From UBA12158 sp035562735 (GTDB lineage Bacteria > Patescibacteriota > Microgenomatia > UBA12405), in assembly GCA_035562735.1 (NCBI GenBank), contig DATMWB010000015.1:1-34150 (forward strand): a DNA stretch of 34,150 bases, read 5' to 3'. A model generated the notes under the pieces. The model had not been told where the DNA came from, searched no databases, and worked only from the letters and a program-made list of their open reading frames with translations. Made by a program: the position numbers and the translations under genes. Of this stretch, positions 14,661 through 22,218 are shown one piece after another. Each line of letters begins with the position of its first letter. Position 1 is the stretch's first letter.

Positions 14661-15659
14661 TTAGGCGGAGGAGATAATTCCTAGAGAAAAAAGTAAAGCC
14701 ATAATAGAGTTACCTCCGACAGACATAAAGGGTAAGGGAATGCCAGTAACTGGTAATAAACCAAGATTCATACCAATGTTAATGAATACTTGTGCCCAAA
14801 TTTCAAAGGCAATTCCTAAAGTAAATAGAAATAGGGGTAAATTGTTTGTGGTTTTAAAGGCTTTGTTCAATAATGTTTTTATTAGCATGAAGTATGAGGT
14901 AATCATAAGCAGTACCGAAAATAAACCTAGTTCTTCGGTGGTTGCTGCAAAGATAAAGTCAGAGTGTTTTTCAGGTAGAAAAAGGAGTTGACCCTGGGTT
15001 CCCTTACGGTATCCTTTGCCAAAAAAACCTCCGGAACCAATCGAAATTTGGGACTGAATGAGATTATATCCTTGACCCAATGGGTCTGAATTTGGCTTTA
15101 AAAAATGAACAATACGCTGTCTTTGATAATCCTTGAGAACATATTTATATGCAAGTGGTGAAGCGAGAATAAGGATAACTCCAGCAATAATACTAAGTTT
15201 TAACAATTTCTTATTGTATAGAATTATTGGTATTATTAGGATAAATACAGTAATAGCACTTCCCAAGTCAGGCTGTAACATAATAATACCGACTGGTATA
15301 AAATGAAGTAATGGCATGGTGGTAGTGGAAAGGAAAAGCATTAAAGGACCTTTGACAATTTCACTAGGTTGGACTGAAAGAGGGCCAATATAAAGCCAGC
15401 GTCTAGAACCTCGGACAAAGTTTCCGGTGATAATTGGAATTAGTAGTATGATGCAAGATATGATTAACAACATTATCCCCTGCCCCTTAATCTGTTTTGG
15501 ATTTATTTGAGTGCCGACTAGAAAGAGTATAACGCCGATAATCCAAGCAAACAGTTGTTTCCAAAATAATTGTGGGGCAAGAGAACTAATCATTAATAAA
15601 TTTAATGAACAAAGAACAATTAGACTGATTATGACTGGTAATGATATCTTTTTTATCAT
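14661..15659 (-). CDS. rodA: RodA-type SEDS peptidoglycan glycosyltransferase
   Basis: Polytopic SEDS-family polymerase that links lipid II into glycan strands during side-wall growth, working with a class-B PBP. The 332-aa protein has about ten membrane helices. GSRRWLYIGPLSVQPSEIVK (about residues 84-103) is the family signature after the early helices. The large outer loop contains GKGYRKGTQGQLLFLPEKHSD followed by FIFA and TTEELG, with the catalytic Asp equivalent to E. coli RodA D262 in HSDF. PVTGIPLPFMSVGGNS is the C-terminal signature. It overlaps ileS by 4 nt (ATGA). A second SEDS gene (ftsW) lies at 22163-23293, so side-wall and septal paralogues are both present. No mreB or mreC was seen here. 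Confidence 0.93.
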   Translation of the reverse strand: MIKKISLPVIISLIVLCSLNLLMISSLAPQLFWKQLFAWIIGVILFLVGTQINPKQIKGQGIMLLIISCIILLIPIITGNFVRGSRRWLYIGPLSVQPSEIVKGPLMLFLSTTTMPLLHFIPVGIIMLQPDLGSAITVFILIIPIILYNKKLLKLSIIAGVILILASPLAYKYVLKDYQRQRIVHFLKPNSDPLGQGYNLIQSQISIGSGGFFGKGYRKGTQGQLLFLPEKHSDFIFAATTEELGLFSVLLMITSYFMLIKTLLNKAFKTTNNLPLFLFTLGIAFEIWAQVFINIGMNLGLLPVTGIPLPFMSVGGNSIMALLFSLGIISSA

Positions 15660-18457
15660 GTACTCTTTTCGAGTCTTAGTGTATCGCCAACTACTATTGA
15701 GTCGGCTAGCGTCTTTTCTAAAAGTAAAGATTCAAACTCCTTTGGCCACGAAGGGGCAGTGATTTTAATTCTATCTTGAACGAGAAGTCCTTGATTTTTT
15801 CGTAAAACTTGAATGTTTCTGACTAAATCACGATATTCACCTTCAGCTTGTAGTTCTGGAGTGATGGTTGTATCTAAGGCTACTGATATGTTTTCAGTTA
15901 CTTTAATGATAGTTGCCTTTTTTACATTTACCTCATCAGCAATAATTTTTAACATTTCTTCGTCTAAGTCACTTGGACAATTTATTTCCAACTTTGGCAA
16001 GGGTTGTCTAATTTTGATATTAGCTAGTTGCCTTTGAGCGTGGGCCATTTGACAAAGTGCTCTTACCAGTTCCATATCCTTTTCCAGTTTTTGATCTATA
16101 AGTAATTTATTGCTTTCAGGCCATGCAAAGAGATGAACAGAAATTTTTTGATTTAAATTTTTAAAAATTACTTCACTTAGAAATGGAGTAATTGGTGACA
16201 TTAGTATTGAGATATTACTAAAAACAGAGAAGAGTAATTCAAAGTTGTCATTTCGATCACGGCTACGACGGATATACCACGTGGAAAGATCATTGACAAA
16301 TTTCTCGATAGATTCGGTAGCTTTTGAAGTGTTGTATTTTTCTAAGCTTTTTGTGGTGACATCAATAGTGTGATTTAGACGAGAGGTAAGCCACCTATCC
16401 ATTGGATGAGTGGATTGCTTCGCTGCGCTCGCAATGACGGAAAAATTATTCGCAATGGCGTCTTGATTTGGTTGCCAATTTTCAATATTAGCGTGTTGAG
16501 TAAAAAATCGATATGAATTCCATAGAATTAGAAGGAAGTCGCGTTTGACCTGATCGGCAATGGTGTAGCCAAAATTTACGCTAGTATGAGCTTTTTGTTG
16601 ACAATAAAGCCAACGCATCGGATCTGCCCCCATTTTTTCGATTGCTTCGTCAAAAGGAATGCCATTCTTTTTTGTTTTACTCATTCTTTCTCCGTTTTGA
16701 TCTCGTACTTCTGAATGGGTAACAACGCTTTTATATGGTGGAACTCCTTCAAGTGAAACACTAAAGTAAAGCATAGAATAGAACCAAAGACGGATTTGTT
16801 CTGTCATTTCAAGAACTAATTCAGCCGGAAACCATTTTTGCCAATAGGATTTATTGTCGAGATATTGAAGAGTGGAAAAAGGAACGACTCCAGCATCAAG
16901 CCAAACATCTCCAACATCAGGGATACGTTTTACATTTTTGCCACATTTTGGACATTTTATCTCAATTTCGTCTATCCACGGACGATGGAATGAGGGCAAT
17001 TTATCTATAAGTTCGGGATTTACTGCTTTTTCTTTTAGTTCTTCTTTTGAACCAATGACAACCAATTCACCACAATCACATTGATAAAAAGGCAGGGCGA
17101 GTCCATAAAAACGTTTTCGGCTTATCATCCAATCTTCCATGGAATCAAGCCAGTTTTGCATTCGCCTAGCGGTATATTTTGGATGGAAATTTACTTTTTT
17201 GGCAGCTTCTTTTAAAAGAGGACGAATCTCATCGGAATTAATGTACCAAGAATCTTCAAGTCGAAAAAGACATTTTGTTTTACAGCGCCAGCAGTGTGGA
17301 TAGCGGTGAGTTATTGGTTCAGTTTTAAAAAGTGAATTTATTGATTTTAGATATTCAAAGACATTTTCATTTACATTGTGGGCGTACTTACCAGTTAAAT
17401 CACCGTAGCCATCACCAATATGACCATTTTCGGTTAGAGGAGACAACATGTCAGCATCAAGTTTTTTACCAAGTTCAAAATCCTCTTGACCACAGCCAGG
17501 AGCGATATGGACGACTCCAGTACCTTCTGATGGATTTACTTGATCCCACTCAGTGATATAGTGATTTATCCCCTCTTGAGCTGGAATCTTAAAAACAGAT
17601 TCGTATTTTAAGTTTAGTAAGGTTTTTCCATCAATTTTTTCATAATCAGTTAGCCCTAATCTATCAGCAGATTCACGAGCCAAATATAAAAATTGATTTT
17701 CATGTTTTGCTTTCACATATTCAAAATCTGTGTTTATAGCAAGTAAGACGTTGGCGGCTAGAGTCCATGGAGTTGTAGTCCAAGCAAGCACATATTCATT
17801 TTCACGATCAGATAATTTAAATTTTAAAAATACTGATGTATCGGTGTCCATTTGATATCCGTCTGCTTGTTCATGTTGAGAGAGTCCGGTTTCACAACGA
17901 GGACACCAGGTAGTAGCACTTTTCTTTTTGACAAGCCAGTTTTTTTGCCAGACAGTTTTTAGAAAATGCCAAATATAAAGATTGTTTGTCTGGGAATTAG
18001 TGTAGTACGAATTTGGCCAATCCATAAACATACCTAAACGCTGGGATTGTTCAGTTTGAATCTTGGAAAATTTATCAACCCGAGCTAGACAGGCGTTGGT
18101 AAAGTTGTCTAAACCAAATTCTTGAATATCTTTTTTTGAATTAAAACCATTTTCTTTTTCGACTTCAACTTCCACCCAAAGACCCTGACAATCAAAACCA
18201 TTTTGAAACCTTTGAGCAAAACCTTGGGCGTTTTTAAATCTTTGGAAAACGTCTTTTAAGGTGCGTCCGCGGGCGTGATGGACACCCATGGGAGCATTGG
18301 CAGTAATTGGTCCATCAATAAATGAAAAGGTAGTTTTTGAAGAGTCGTTTTTATGAAGATATTTTTCTACAATATCATTTTGTTGCCACCAACTTAATAT
18401 TTCTTTTTCTTGTTTTGGAAAATCTGGGGTATTTGATAGTTCTTGAAAGTAAGACAT
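15656..18457 (-). CDS. ileS: Isoleucyl-tRNA synthetase with variant HIGH region and an in-frame repeat insertion
   Basis: Class I synthetase (933 aa) that charges tRNA-Ile. The HIGH motif is in ANAPMGVHHARGRTLKD (about residues 53-69), a GxHH variant. The usual GWDTHGLPVE that follows reads GFDCQGLWVE. The editing (CP1) domain has WTTTPWTLAANV and HIAPGCGQEDF. Zinc-type clusters CPRCETGLS and CWRCKTKC are present, and KMSKS reads ERMSKTKKNG. The overall pattern resembles the eukaryote-like (type 2) IleRS more than the E. coli type. A palindromic repeat adds VIASAAKQS at about residues 674-682 in the linker before the anticodon-binding domain. The ATG at 18457 lies 5 nt after a TATAAT. It is followed by rodA with an ATGA overlap. 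Confidence 0.93.
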   Translation of the reverse strand: MSYFQELSNTPDFPKQEKEILSWWQQNDIVEKYLHKNDSSKTTFSFIDGPITANAPMGVHHARGRTLKDVFQRFKNAQGFAQRFQNGFDCQGLWVEVEVEKENGFNSKKDIQEFGLDNFTNACLARVDKFSKIQTEQSQRLGMFMDWPNSYYTNSQTNNLYIWHFLKTVWQKNWLVKKKSATTWCPRCETGLSQHEQADGYQMDTDTSVFLKFKLSDRENEYVLAWTTTPWTLAANVLLAINTDFEYVKAKHENQFLYLARESADRLGLTDYEKIDGKTLLNLKYESVFKIPAQEGINHYITEWDQVNPSEGTGVVHIAPGCGQEDFELGKKLDADMLSPLTENGHIGDGYGDLTGKYAHNVNENVFEYLKSINSLFKTEPITHRYPHCWRCKTKCLFRLEDSWYINSDEIRPLLKEAAKKVNFHPKYTARRMQNWLDSMEDWMISRKRFYGLALPFYQCDCGELVVIGSKEELKEKAVNPELIDKLPSFHRPWIDEIEIKCPKCGKNVKRIPDVGDVWLDAGVVPFSTLQYLDNKSYWQKWFPAELVLEMTEQIRLWFYSMLYFSVSLEGVPPYKSVVTHSEVRDQNGERMSKTKKNGIPFDEAIEKMGADPMRWLYCQQKAHTSVNFGYTIADQVKRDFLLILWNSYRFFTQHANIENWQPNQDAIANNFSVIASAAKQSTHPMDRWLTSRLNHTIDVTTKSLEKYNTSKATESIEKFVNDLSTWYIRRSRDRNDNFELLFSVFSNISILMSPITPFLSEVIFKNLNQKISVHLFAWPESNKLLIDQKLEKDMELVRALCQMAHAQRQLANIKIRQPLPKLEINCPSDLDEEMLKIIADEVNVKKATIIKVTENISVALDTTITPELQAEGEYRDLVRNIQVLRKNQGLLVQDRIKITAPSWPKEFESLLLEKTLADSIVVGDTLRLEKST
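16413..16438. repeat. Dispersed palindromic repeat inserted in-frame in ileS
   Basis: The 26-bp sequence has arms ATTGC (16414-16418) and GCAAT (16431-16435) around a GC-rich core with TTCGCTGCGCTC. It strikingly matches a widespread bacterial interspersed palindromic element whose translation in one frame is VIASAAKQS. It is far more GC-rich than its surroundings. A partial echo, TCGCAATGGCG, lies about 20 nt to the right (16450-16460), suggesting a local duplication or a degenerate longer element. Confidence 0.75.
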
Positions 18458-18462
18458 ATTTG

Positions 18463-18468
18463 ATTATA
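18463..18468 (-). promoter_or_regulatory. -10 box of ileS (leaderless geometry)
   Basis: A perfect TATAAT on the minus strand (18468-18463) ends 5 nt before the ileS ATG at 18457. The -35 region (around 18486-18491) is not recognisable. The promoter lies downstream of the ftsZ terminator, so ileS is probably transcribed independently of the division operon. Confidence 0.5.
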
Positions 18469-18519
18469 TAAAATTTTAATTTAAATATCCGACTCGCTTG
18501 CGCTCGTTGGATGTTGTTT

Positions 18520-18555
18520 TAGGAAAAATTTTTCACTTCGTTTAAATTTTCACCT
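18520..18555. repeat. AT-rich hairpin in the ftsZ-ileS intergenic region
   Basis: TAGG-A-AAAAT on the left pairs with ATTTT-CA-CCTA on the right around a loop of about 15 nt. It lies between the ftsZ terminator and the ileS promoter. A second GC-rich imperfect palindrome (CGCTTGCGCTCG core, 18489-18510) is next to it and shares TGCGCTCG with the repeat in ileS. Function unknown; both may be remnants of mobile palindromes. Confidence 0.4.
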
Positions 18556-18564
18556 AAAAATATC

Positions 18565-18587
18565 AAAAAATCCGCTTTTGCGGATTT
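18565..18587 (-). terminator. Rho-independent terminator downstream of ftsZ
   Basis: On the minus strand the stem AAATCCGC / GCGGATTT with an AAAA loop is followed by a run of T residues (18570-18565). It ends transcription about 90 nt after the ftsZ stop codon. Confidence 0.85.
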
Positions 18588-18593
18588 AGTTGG

Positions 18594-18624
18594 GCCATCG
18601 TCTCCACCGAAGTGGGCGTCTGGC
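18594..18624 (-). ncRNA. Candidate structured RNA between ftsZ and its terminator
   Basis: On the minus strand, GCCA ... TGGC encloses CCAC-TTCG-GTGG (a UUCG tetraloop). The two sides of the internal loop both read AGACG. Upstream at 18669-18664 is a perfect TATAAT, and downstream is the terminator at 18565-18587. The whole unit could be a separate RNA of about 95 nt, or simply the ftsZ 3' UTR. It matches no riboswitch or T-box consensus I could recognise. Confidence 0.35.
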
Positions 18625-18675
18625 TATGTAATAATTATTGATTTAAAACAGAACACTGTGGGTATTATACAACGT

Positions 18676-19827
18676 CTAGTTGTTTTTTCTTAAAAAGGCA
18701 GGGATATCAAATTCGTCTTCAATGTCAACTCCAGCTGGTATTTCTTGATCAATCATTAGATTTTTAAGCTTTGGATTTAACTCTTTTGGTGTTTCTTCAC
18801 TTTCAAGTTCAATTAGGGGTTTTTGAAGGGAGGTAGGTTTTTTATATGAGGAATAAATAGAACTTTTACTAGGATCAAAACCAGTAGCTATAACGGTTAC
18901 TTTTATTTTTCCCTCAAGACTTGGGTCGATTGAAGCTCCAAAAATTACATTGGCGTCAGGAGCAACATGGGCGGTGATGGTTTTGGCAGATTCTTCAATT
19001 TCTGCCATGGTAATGTCGGGACCACCAGTAATATTGATTAGAACACCTCTGGCTCCATCAATATTTACTTCAACAAGAGGTGAATCGATGGCGGCTTCGA
19101 CTGCGTCTTGGGCTTTGTTGACCCCTTCGGCCTCCCCAACTCCCATGAGTGCAGAGCCAGCGTTACTCATAACAGATTTAATATCAGCAAAATCTAAATT
19201 AATTAATCCAGAGGTGGTTATTAAATCAGCTATAGCCTTGGTACCCTTGGTTAAGACAGAATCAGCAATTTTAAAAGCCTCTAGAAGTGTGGCTTGAGAA
19301 TTGACTACTTCCATGACTCTTTGGTTAGGGATAACGATGAGGGTGTCAACGTTTTGTCGGAGTCGAGTCAAGCCCTCATCAGCTTTGCTCATTCTTCGGG
19401 TGCCTTCAAACAAAAACGGCTTGGTGACAACAGCTATGGTAAGAATATTTAATTCTTTTTTTGCAATTTCGGCAATTATTGGGGCTGCTCCAGTACAGGT
19501 ACCACCACCCATACCTCCAGTTATAAAAAGCATGTCTGTACCCTCTAAAACCTCTTTGATTCTTTCTCTTGATTCTTCAGCGGCTTGCTGGCCAATATTC
19601 GGATCACCACCAGCTCCAAGACCTTTGGTAATTTTTTCGCCTATTTGGATTTTTATTGGAGCTAAGGAATTTAATAATGCTTGAGAGTCGGTATTTACAG
19701 CAATGAAATCAACACCCTTGATTTCTTCCTGAGAAATCATTGAATTGACTGCATTATTTCCACCACCGCCAATTCCGATTACTTTGATTTTGGCAAACTG
19801 ACCGGTGAGAGTCTTAATTAGGCCCAT
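18676..19827 (-). CDS. ftsZ: Cell division protein FtsZ
   Basis: Tubulin-like GTPase that forms the division ring. The 383-aa protein has IGIGGGGNNAVN (residues 18-29), VNTDSQAL (44-51), the tubulin signature GGMGGGTCTGAAP (104-116) and the T7 synergy segment NLDFADIKSVM. In the signature the usual GGGTGTG reads GGGTCTG, so a Gly is replaced by Cys111 (codon TGT). The C-terminal peptide DEFDIPAFLRK, which binds FtsA, is intact at the very end, joined by a short linker. ftsA lies immediately upstream (48-nt gap) and a clear terminator follows. No Shine-Dalgarno precedes the ATG. Confidence 0.97.
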   Translation of the reverse strand: MGLIKTLTGQFAKIKVIGIGGGGNNAVNSMISQEEIKGVDFIAVNTDSQALLNSLAPIKIQIGEKITKGLGAGGDPNIGQQAAEESRERIKEVLEGTDMLFITGGMGGGTCTGAAPIIAEIAKKELNILTIAVVTKPFLFEGTRRMSKADEGLTRLRQNVDTLIVIPNQRVMEVVNSQATLLEAFKIADSVLTKGTKAIADLITTSGLINLDFADIKSVMSNAGSALMGVGEAEGVNKAQDAVEAAIDSPLVEVNIDGARGVLINITGGPDITMAEIEESAKTITAHVAPDANVIFGASIDPSLEGKIKVTVIATGFDPSKSSIYSSYKKPTSLQKPLIELESEETPKELNPKLKNLMIDQEIPAGVDIEDEFDIPAFLRKNN

Positions 19828-19875
19828 ATATAGGAAGAAAGGATATCTTTTTTAAAAAAGTAATGTAACATTTTT

Positions 19876-21129
19876 TTAAGGTAATAATGGTTCAATAAAA
19901 TTTTTAATTTTTCCAAAGAGGCCATCAAAAGAAACCTTTAATTTCTTGTTTGAGGAATTACCCTTGGGTGTAGCTTTGGTGCTTTGGAAAAATAAAATTG
20001 TACCAATTGTACTAGAAAAAGCAGGATTAGTAATATCGTCTACAAGTCCACCAAGACGTGGTGGATCGGCAATTCTTACCGGAAGAGGAATAATGTCACT
20101 ACAGACTTCTTTTGCAAGAATTGTGAGAGCTCCCCCACCAGTTAAGACTATTCCAGCTGGGATAGTATTTTTGAAACCATTGTCTTCAATTTGATCAAAA
20201 ATAAAACCAAAAATTTCCTCTAATCTGGCTTTTATTATTCCATTGACGGTGGTGGAAAAAGATATTTTCTTTTTATCTTCACCCAAAATTCCTAAATGAT
20301 TTAGTTCAATTTCATCTTCAAAACCCTTTTTATCAGCATAGGCTTTTAGTTTTATTTTGATTTTTTCAGATTCTTGAAGTGGGAGACGTAGTCCAATGGC
20401 CAAATCATTGGTGATATTGTTGGCCCCAAGAGGAATAACTCCAGAAAAAATTGGTGAAGACTCTTGAAAAATTGTGATGGTGGTATTGCTTCCACCAATA
20501 TCAATAAGGGCAACACCTAATTCAGTTTCAGTATCACTAAGGCACGCTTTGGCGGCAGTAAGTCCAGAATAAGCTAGATTGTCAACTTTTATACCGATAT
20601 CTTCAAGACATTTGTTTAAGTTTTTTAGGGCTGGAGTAGAAGCTAATATAAGATGGGTCTCAACTTCAAGCCTAATACCATTCATACCAATTGGATCGAC
20701 TACTCCCTCCTGACCGTCAACAGTATAAAGTCGTGGTATCACATGAACAATTTCTTTGTTGGCAGGTAGGGAGATGGCTTTTGCCGCTTCAATGGCTCTG
20801 TCAATATCGGAGGCTGATATTTCACCACTGGTTCCACTAATTGCAGTAACACCTTTTGAATTGAAAGATTCAAAGTGTGGTGCAGTGAGGGATACAAATG
20901 CATGGTTTATCTGAAAACCAGCCATTCTTTCGGCTGATTCAATACATTCTGTAATGGTTTTTGAGGCTTGTTCAAGATTAATAATTTGGCCTTTCTTAAA
21001 ACCAACTGCCGGTACTGAAGCTATGCCGACGACATTTACTTTACTTTCATTCTCTGGGTATTGGCCAATTATGGTGGTAATTTTTGAGGTACCAATGTCT
21101 AGACAGTTAATGGTTTTAAAATGTTGCAT
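19876..21129 (-). CDS. ftsA: Cell division protein FtsA
   Basis: Actin-like membrane tether for FtsZ. The 417-aa protein has the actin-fold ATP-binding signatures NCLDIGTSKITTIIG (residues 8-22), ALIDIGGSNTTITIF and IVLTGGGALTILA, plus the 1C domain between the first two. It ends in an amphipathic helix (LFGKIKNFIEPLLP), the usual membrane-targeting sequence. The gene is 9 nt downstream of murG and 48 nt upstream of ftsZ. A TAAAAT lies 6 nt before the ATG, so a local promoter is possible in addition to operon read-through. ftsQ, normally just before ftsA, is absent. Confidence 0.96.
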   Translation of the reverse strand: MQHFKTINCLDIGTSKITTIIGQYPENESKVNVVGIASVPAVGFKKGQIINLEQASKTITECIESAERMAGFQINHAFVSLTAPHFESFNSKGVTAISGTSGEISASDIDRAIEAAKAISLPANKEIVHVIPRLYTVDGQEGVVDPIGMNGIRLEVETHLILASTPALKNLNKCLEDIGIKVDNLAYSGLTAAKACLSDTETELGVALIDIGGSNTTITIFQESSPIFSGVIPLGANNITNDLAIGLRLPLQESEKIKIKLKAYADKKGFEDEIELNHLGILGEDKKKISFSTTVNGIIKARLEEIFGFIFDQIEDNGFKNTIPAGIVLTGGGALTILAKEVCSDIIPLPVRIADPPRLGGLVDDITNPAFSSTIGTILFFQSTKATPKGNSSNKKLKVSFDGLFGKIKNFIEPLLP

Positions 21130-21138
21130 GTTTTAATT

Positions 21139-22218
21139 TTAGAGCCTTTTGATCAGTTTTAATAGTTTAAGGTTTGGAGAGGCGGTAATTTTTCGATGGG
21201 TTTTCTTTTTAAATAACAGTTTATAAATTGAGGAATCGAGTAAATCGCTGGTAAGATCCTTGTCATTTATGATAATGGTGTTTTGGGGTAGTTGTTTTTG
21301 TAGCCATAAAGCATTTTTTACTTGTTCATTTTGTTGACTTATTGGAAGTGGAATAACTATTGAGTTAAGTTTTAAGGCAGCAATTTCTTGGATGGTGTTG
21401 GCACCAGCACGAGAGATTAACAGTTTTGTATTTTTAAATATCCAACCAATATCTTGGGATTCTATATAGTCCTTGACTAAGTAGTTGGAATATTTTTTTG
21501 AAAGTTTTTTAAAATATGGGTAATCCTTTGCGCCGACTTGATGAATTATGGTGAAATTTTGGGTTAAAAAAGGTAATAACTTTTTTAGGATAATATTGAG
21601 GTGATGAGAACCTTGGTTGCCAGCTGTAAGGTAGATTAAGGGGAACTTTTTTAAATTAATATCTAAAGATTCAAAATATTTTGAATGTGAATTATAGATT
21701 TCACGTCGTAAGAGATTTCCCGTGACAACATATTTGGGGTTATCACTTTTTAGAGGGAATGAGAGAGCAGTATAACGACAAAATAGAGAATTTATTTTTG
21801 TAGAGAGACTGAGAGTAAGGGTTTGTTCATGGGTAATTGAGGGAATTTTTTTTATAAATCCAGCAATGATAACAGGGACTGATACATAACCACCAAAGGA
21901 TACTATTAAGTGGGGCTTAATTTTGTTTAATAATTTAAAAGCACTTTTAAATCCTGCATATATTTGAGGTAGTCCAGAGATTGTATTTGGTAACCAGCGT
22001 CGGTCGAATTTTCCACAAGGTATTCCGTAAAATTTTACTTTATCGTTGGGGATAATTTGTGATTCGATAGATTTGCTTGAAGTTACACTGGAATTGTGTT
22101 CTCGACCAAGATAGTATATTTCCCACTCTATTGAAGAGTCTGTTTTAAGCTGATGAATTAATTCAAGAGCGGGAGTGACGTGTGTGCCGGTGATGACTAT
22201 CCTTTTGGTCTCGTTCAT
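21139..22218 (-). CDS. murG: UDP-GlcNAc:lipid I N-acetylglucosaminyltransferase MurG
   Basis: Adds GlcNAc to lipid I to make lipid II at the inner membrane face. GT-B fold, 359 aa. HLIVSFGGYVSVP and THEQ are N-domain motifs. GNQGSHHLN starts the C domain. SRAGANTIQEIAAL and QQNEQVKNA are the UDP-GlcNAc-binding signatures. The N-terminal glycine loop, usually GGTGGHIxPA, is reduced to TGTHVTPA, keeping the His but losing most glycines. The ATG at 22218 is the only workable start, giving a 56-nt overlap with the end of ftsW in another frame. A TATACT lies 6 nt upstream of this ATG inside ftsW, so it may be transcribed from an internal promoter too. Confidence 0.94.
   Translation of the reverse strand: MNETKRIVITGTHVTPALELIHQLKTDSSIEWEIYYLGREHNSSVTSSKSIESQIIPNDKVKFYGIPCGKFDRRWLPNTISGLPQIYAGFKSAFKLLNKIKPHLIVSFGGYVSVPVIIAGFIKKIPSITHEQTLTLSLSTKINSLFCRYTALSFPLKSDNPKYVVTGNLLRREIYNSHSKYFESLDINLKKFPLIYLTAGNQGSHHLNIILKKLLPFLTQNFTIIHQVGAKDYPYFKKLSKKYSNYLVKDYIESQDIGWIFKNTKLLISRAGANTIQEIAALKLNSIVIPLPISQQNEQVKNALWLQKQLPQNTIIINDKDLTSDLLDSSIYKLLFKKKTHRKITASPNLKLLKLIKRL

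Noticed and set aside
18458..18675. T-box riboswitch upstream of ileS
   Set aside because: No AGGGUGGNACCGCG-type T-box sequence or Stem I architecture is visible. The terminator fits ftsZ, and ileS has its own TATAAT next to the ATG.
18950..19684. Open frames of 115 and 127 aa opposite ftsZ
   Set aside because: They are antisense shadows of a strongly conserved gene, with low-complexity Ser/Pro/Ala-rich translations and no recognisable motif.
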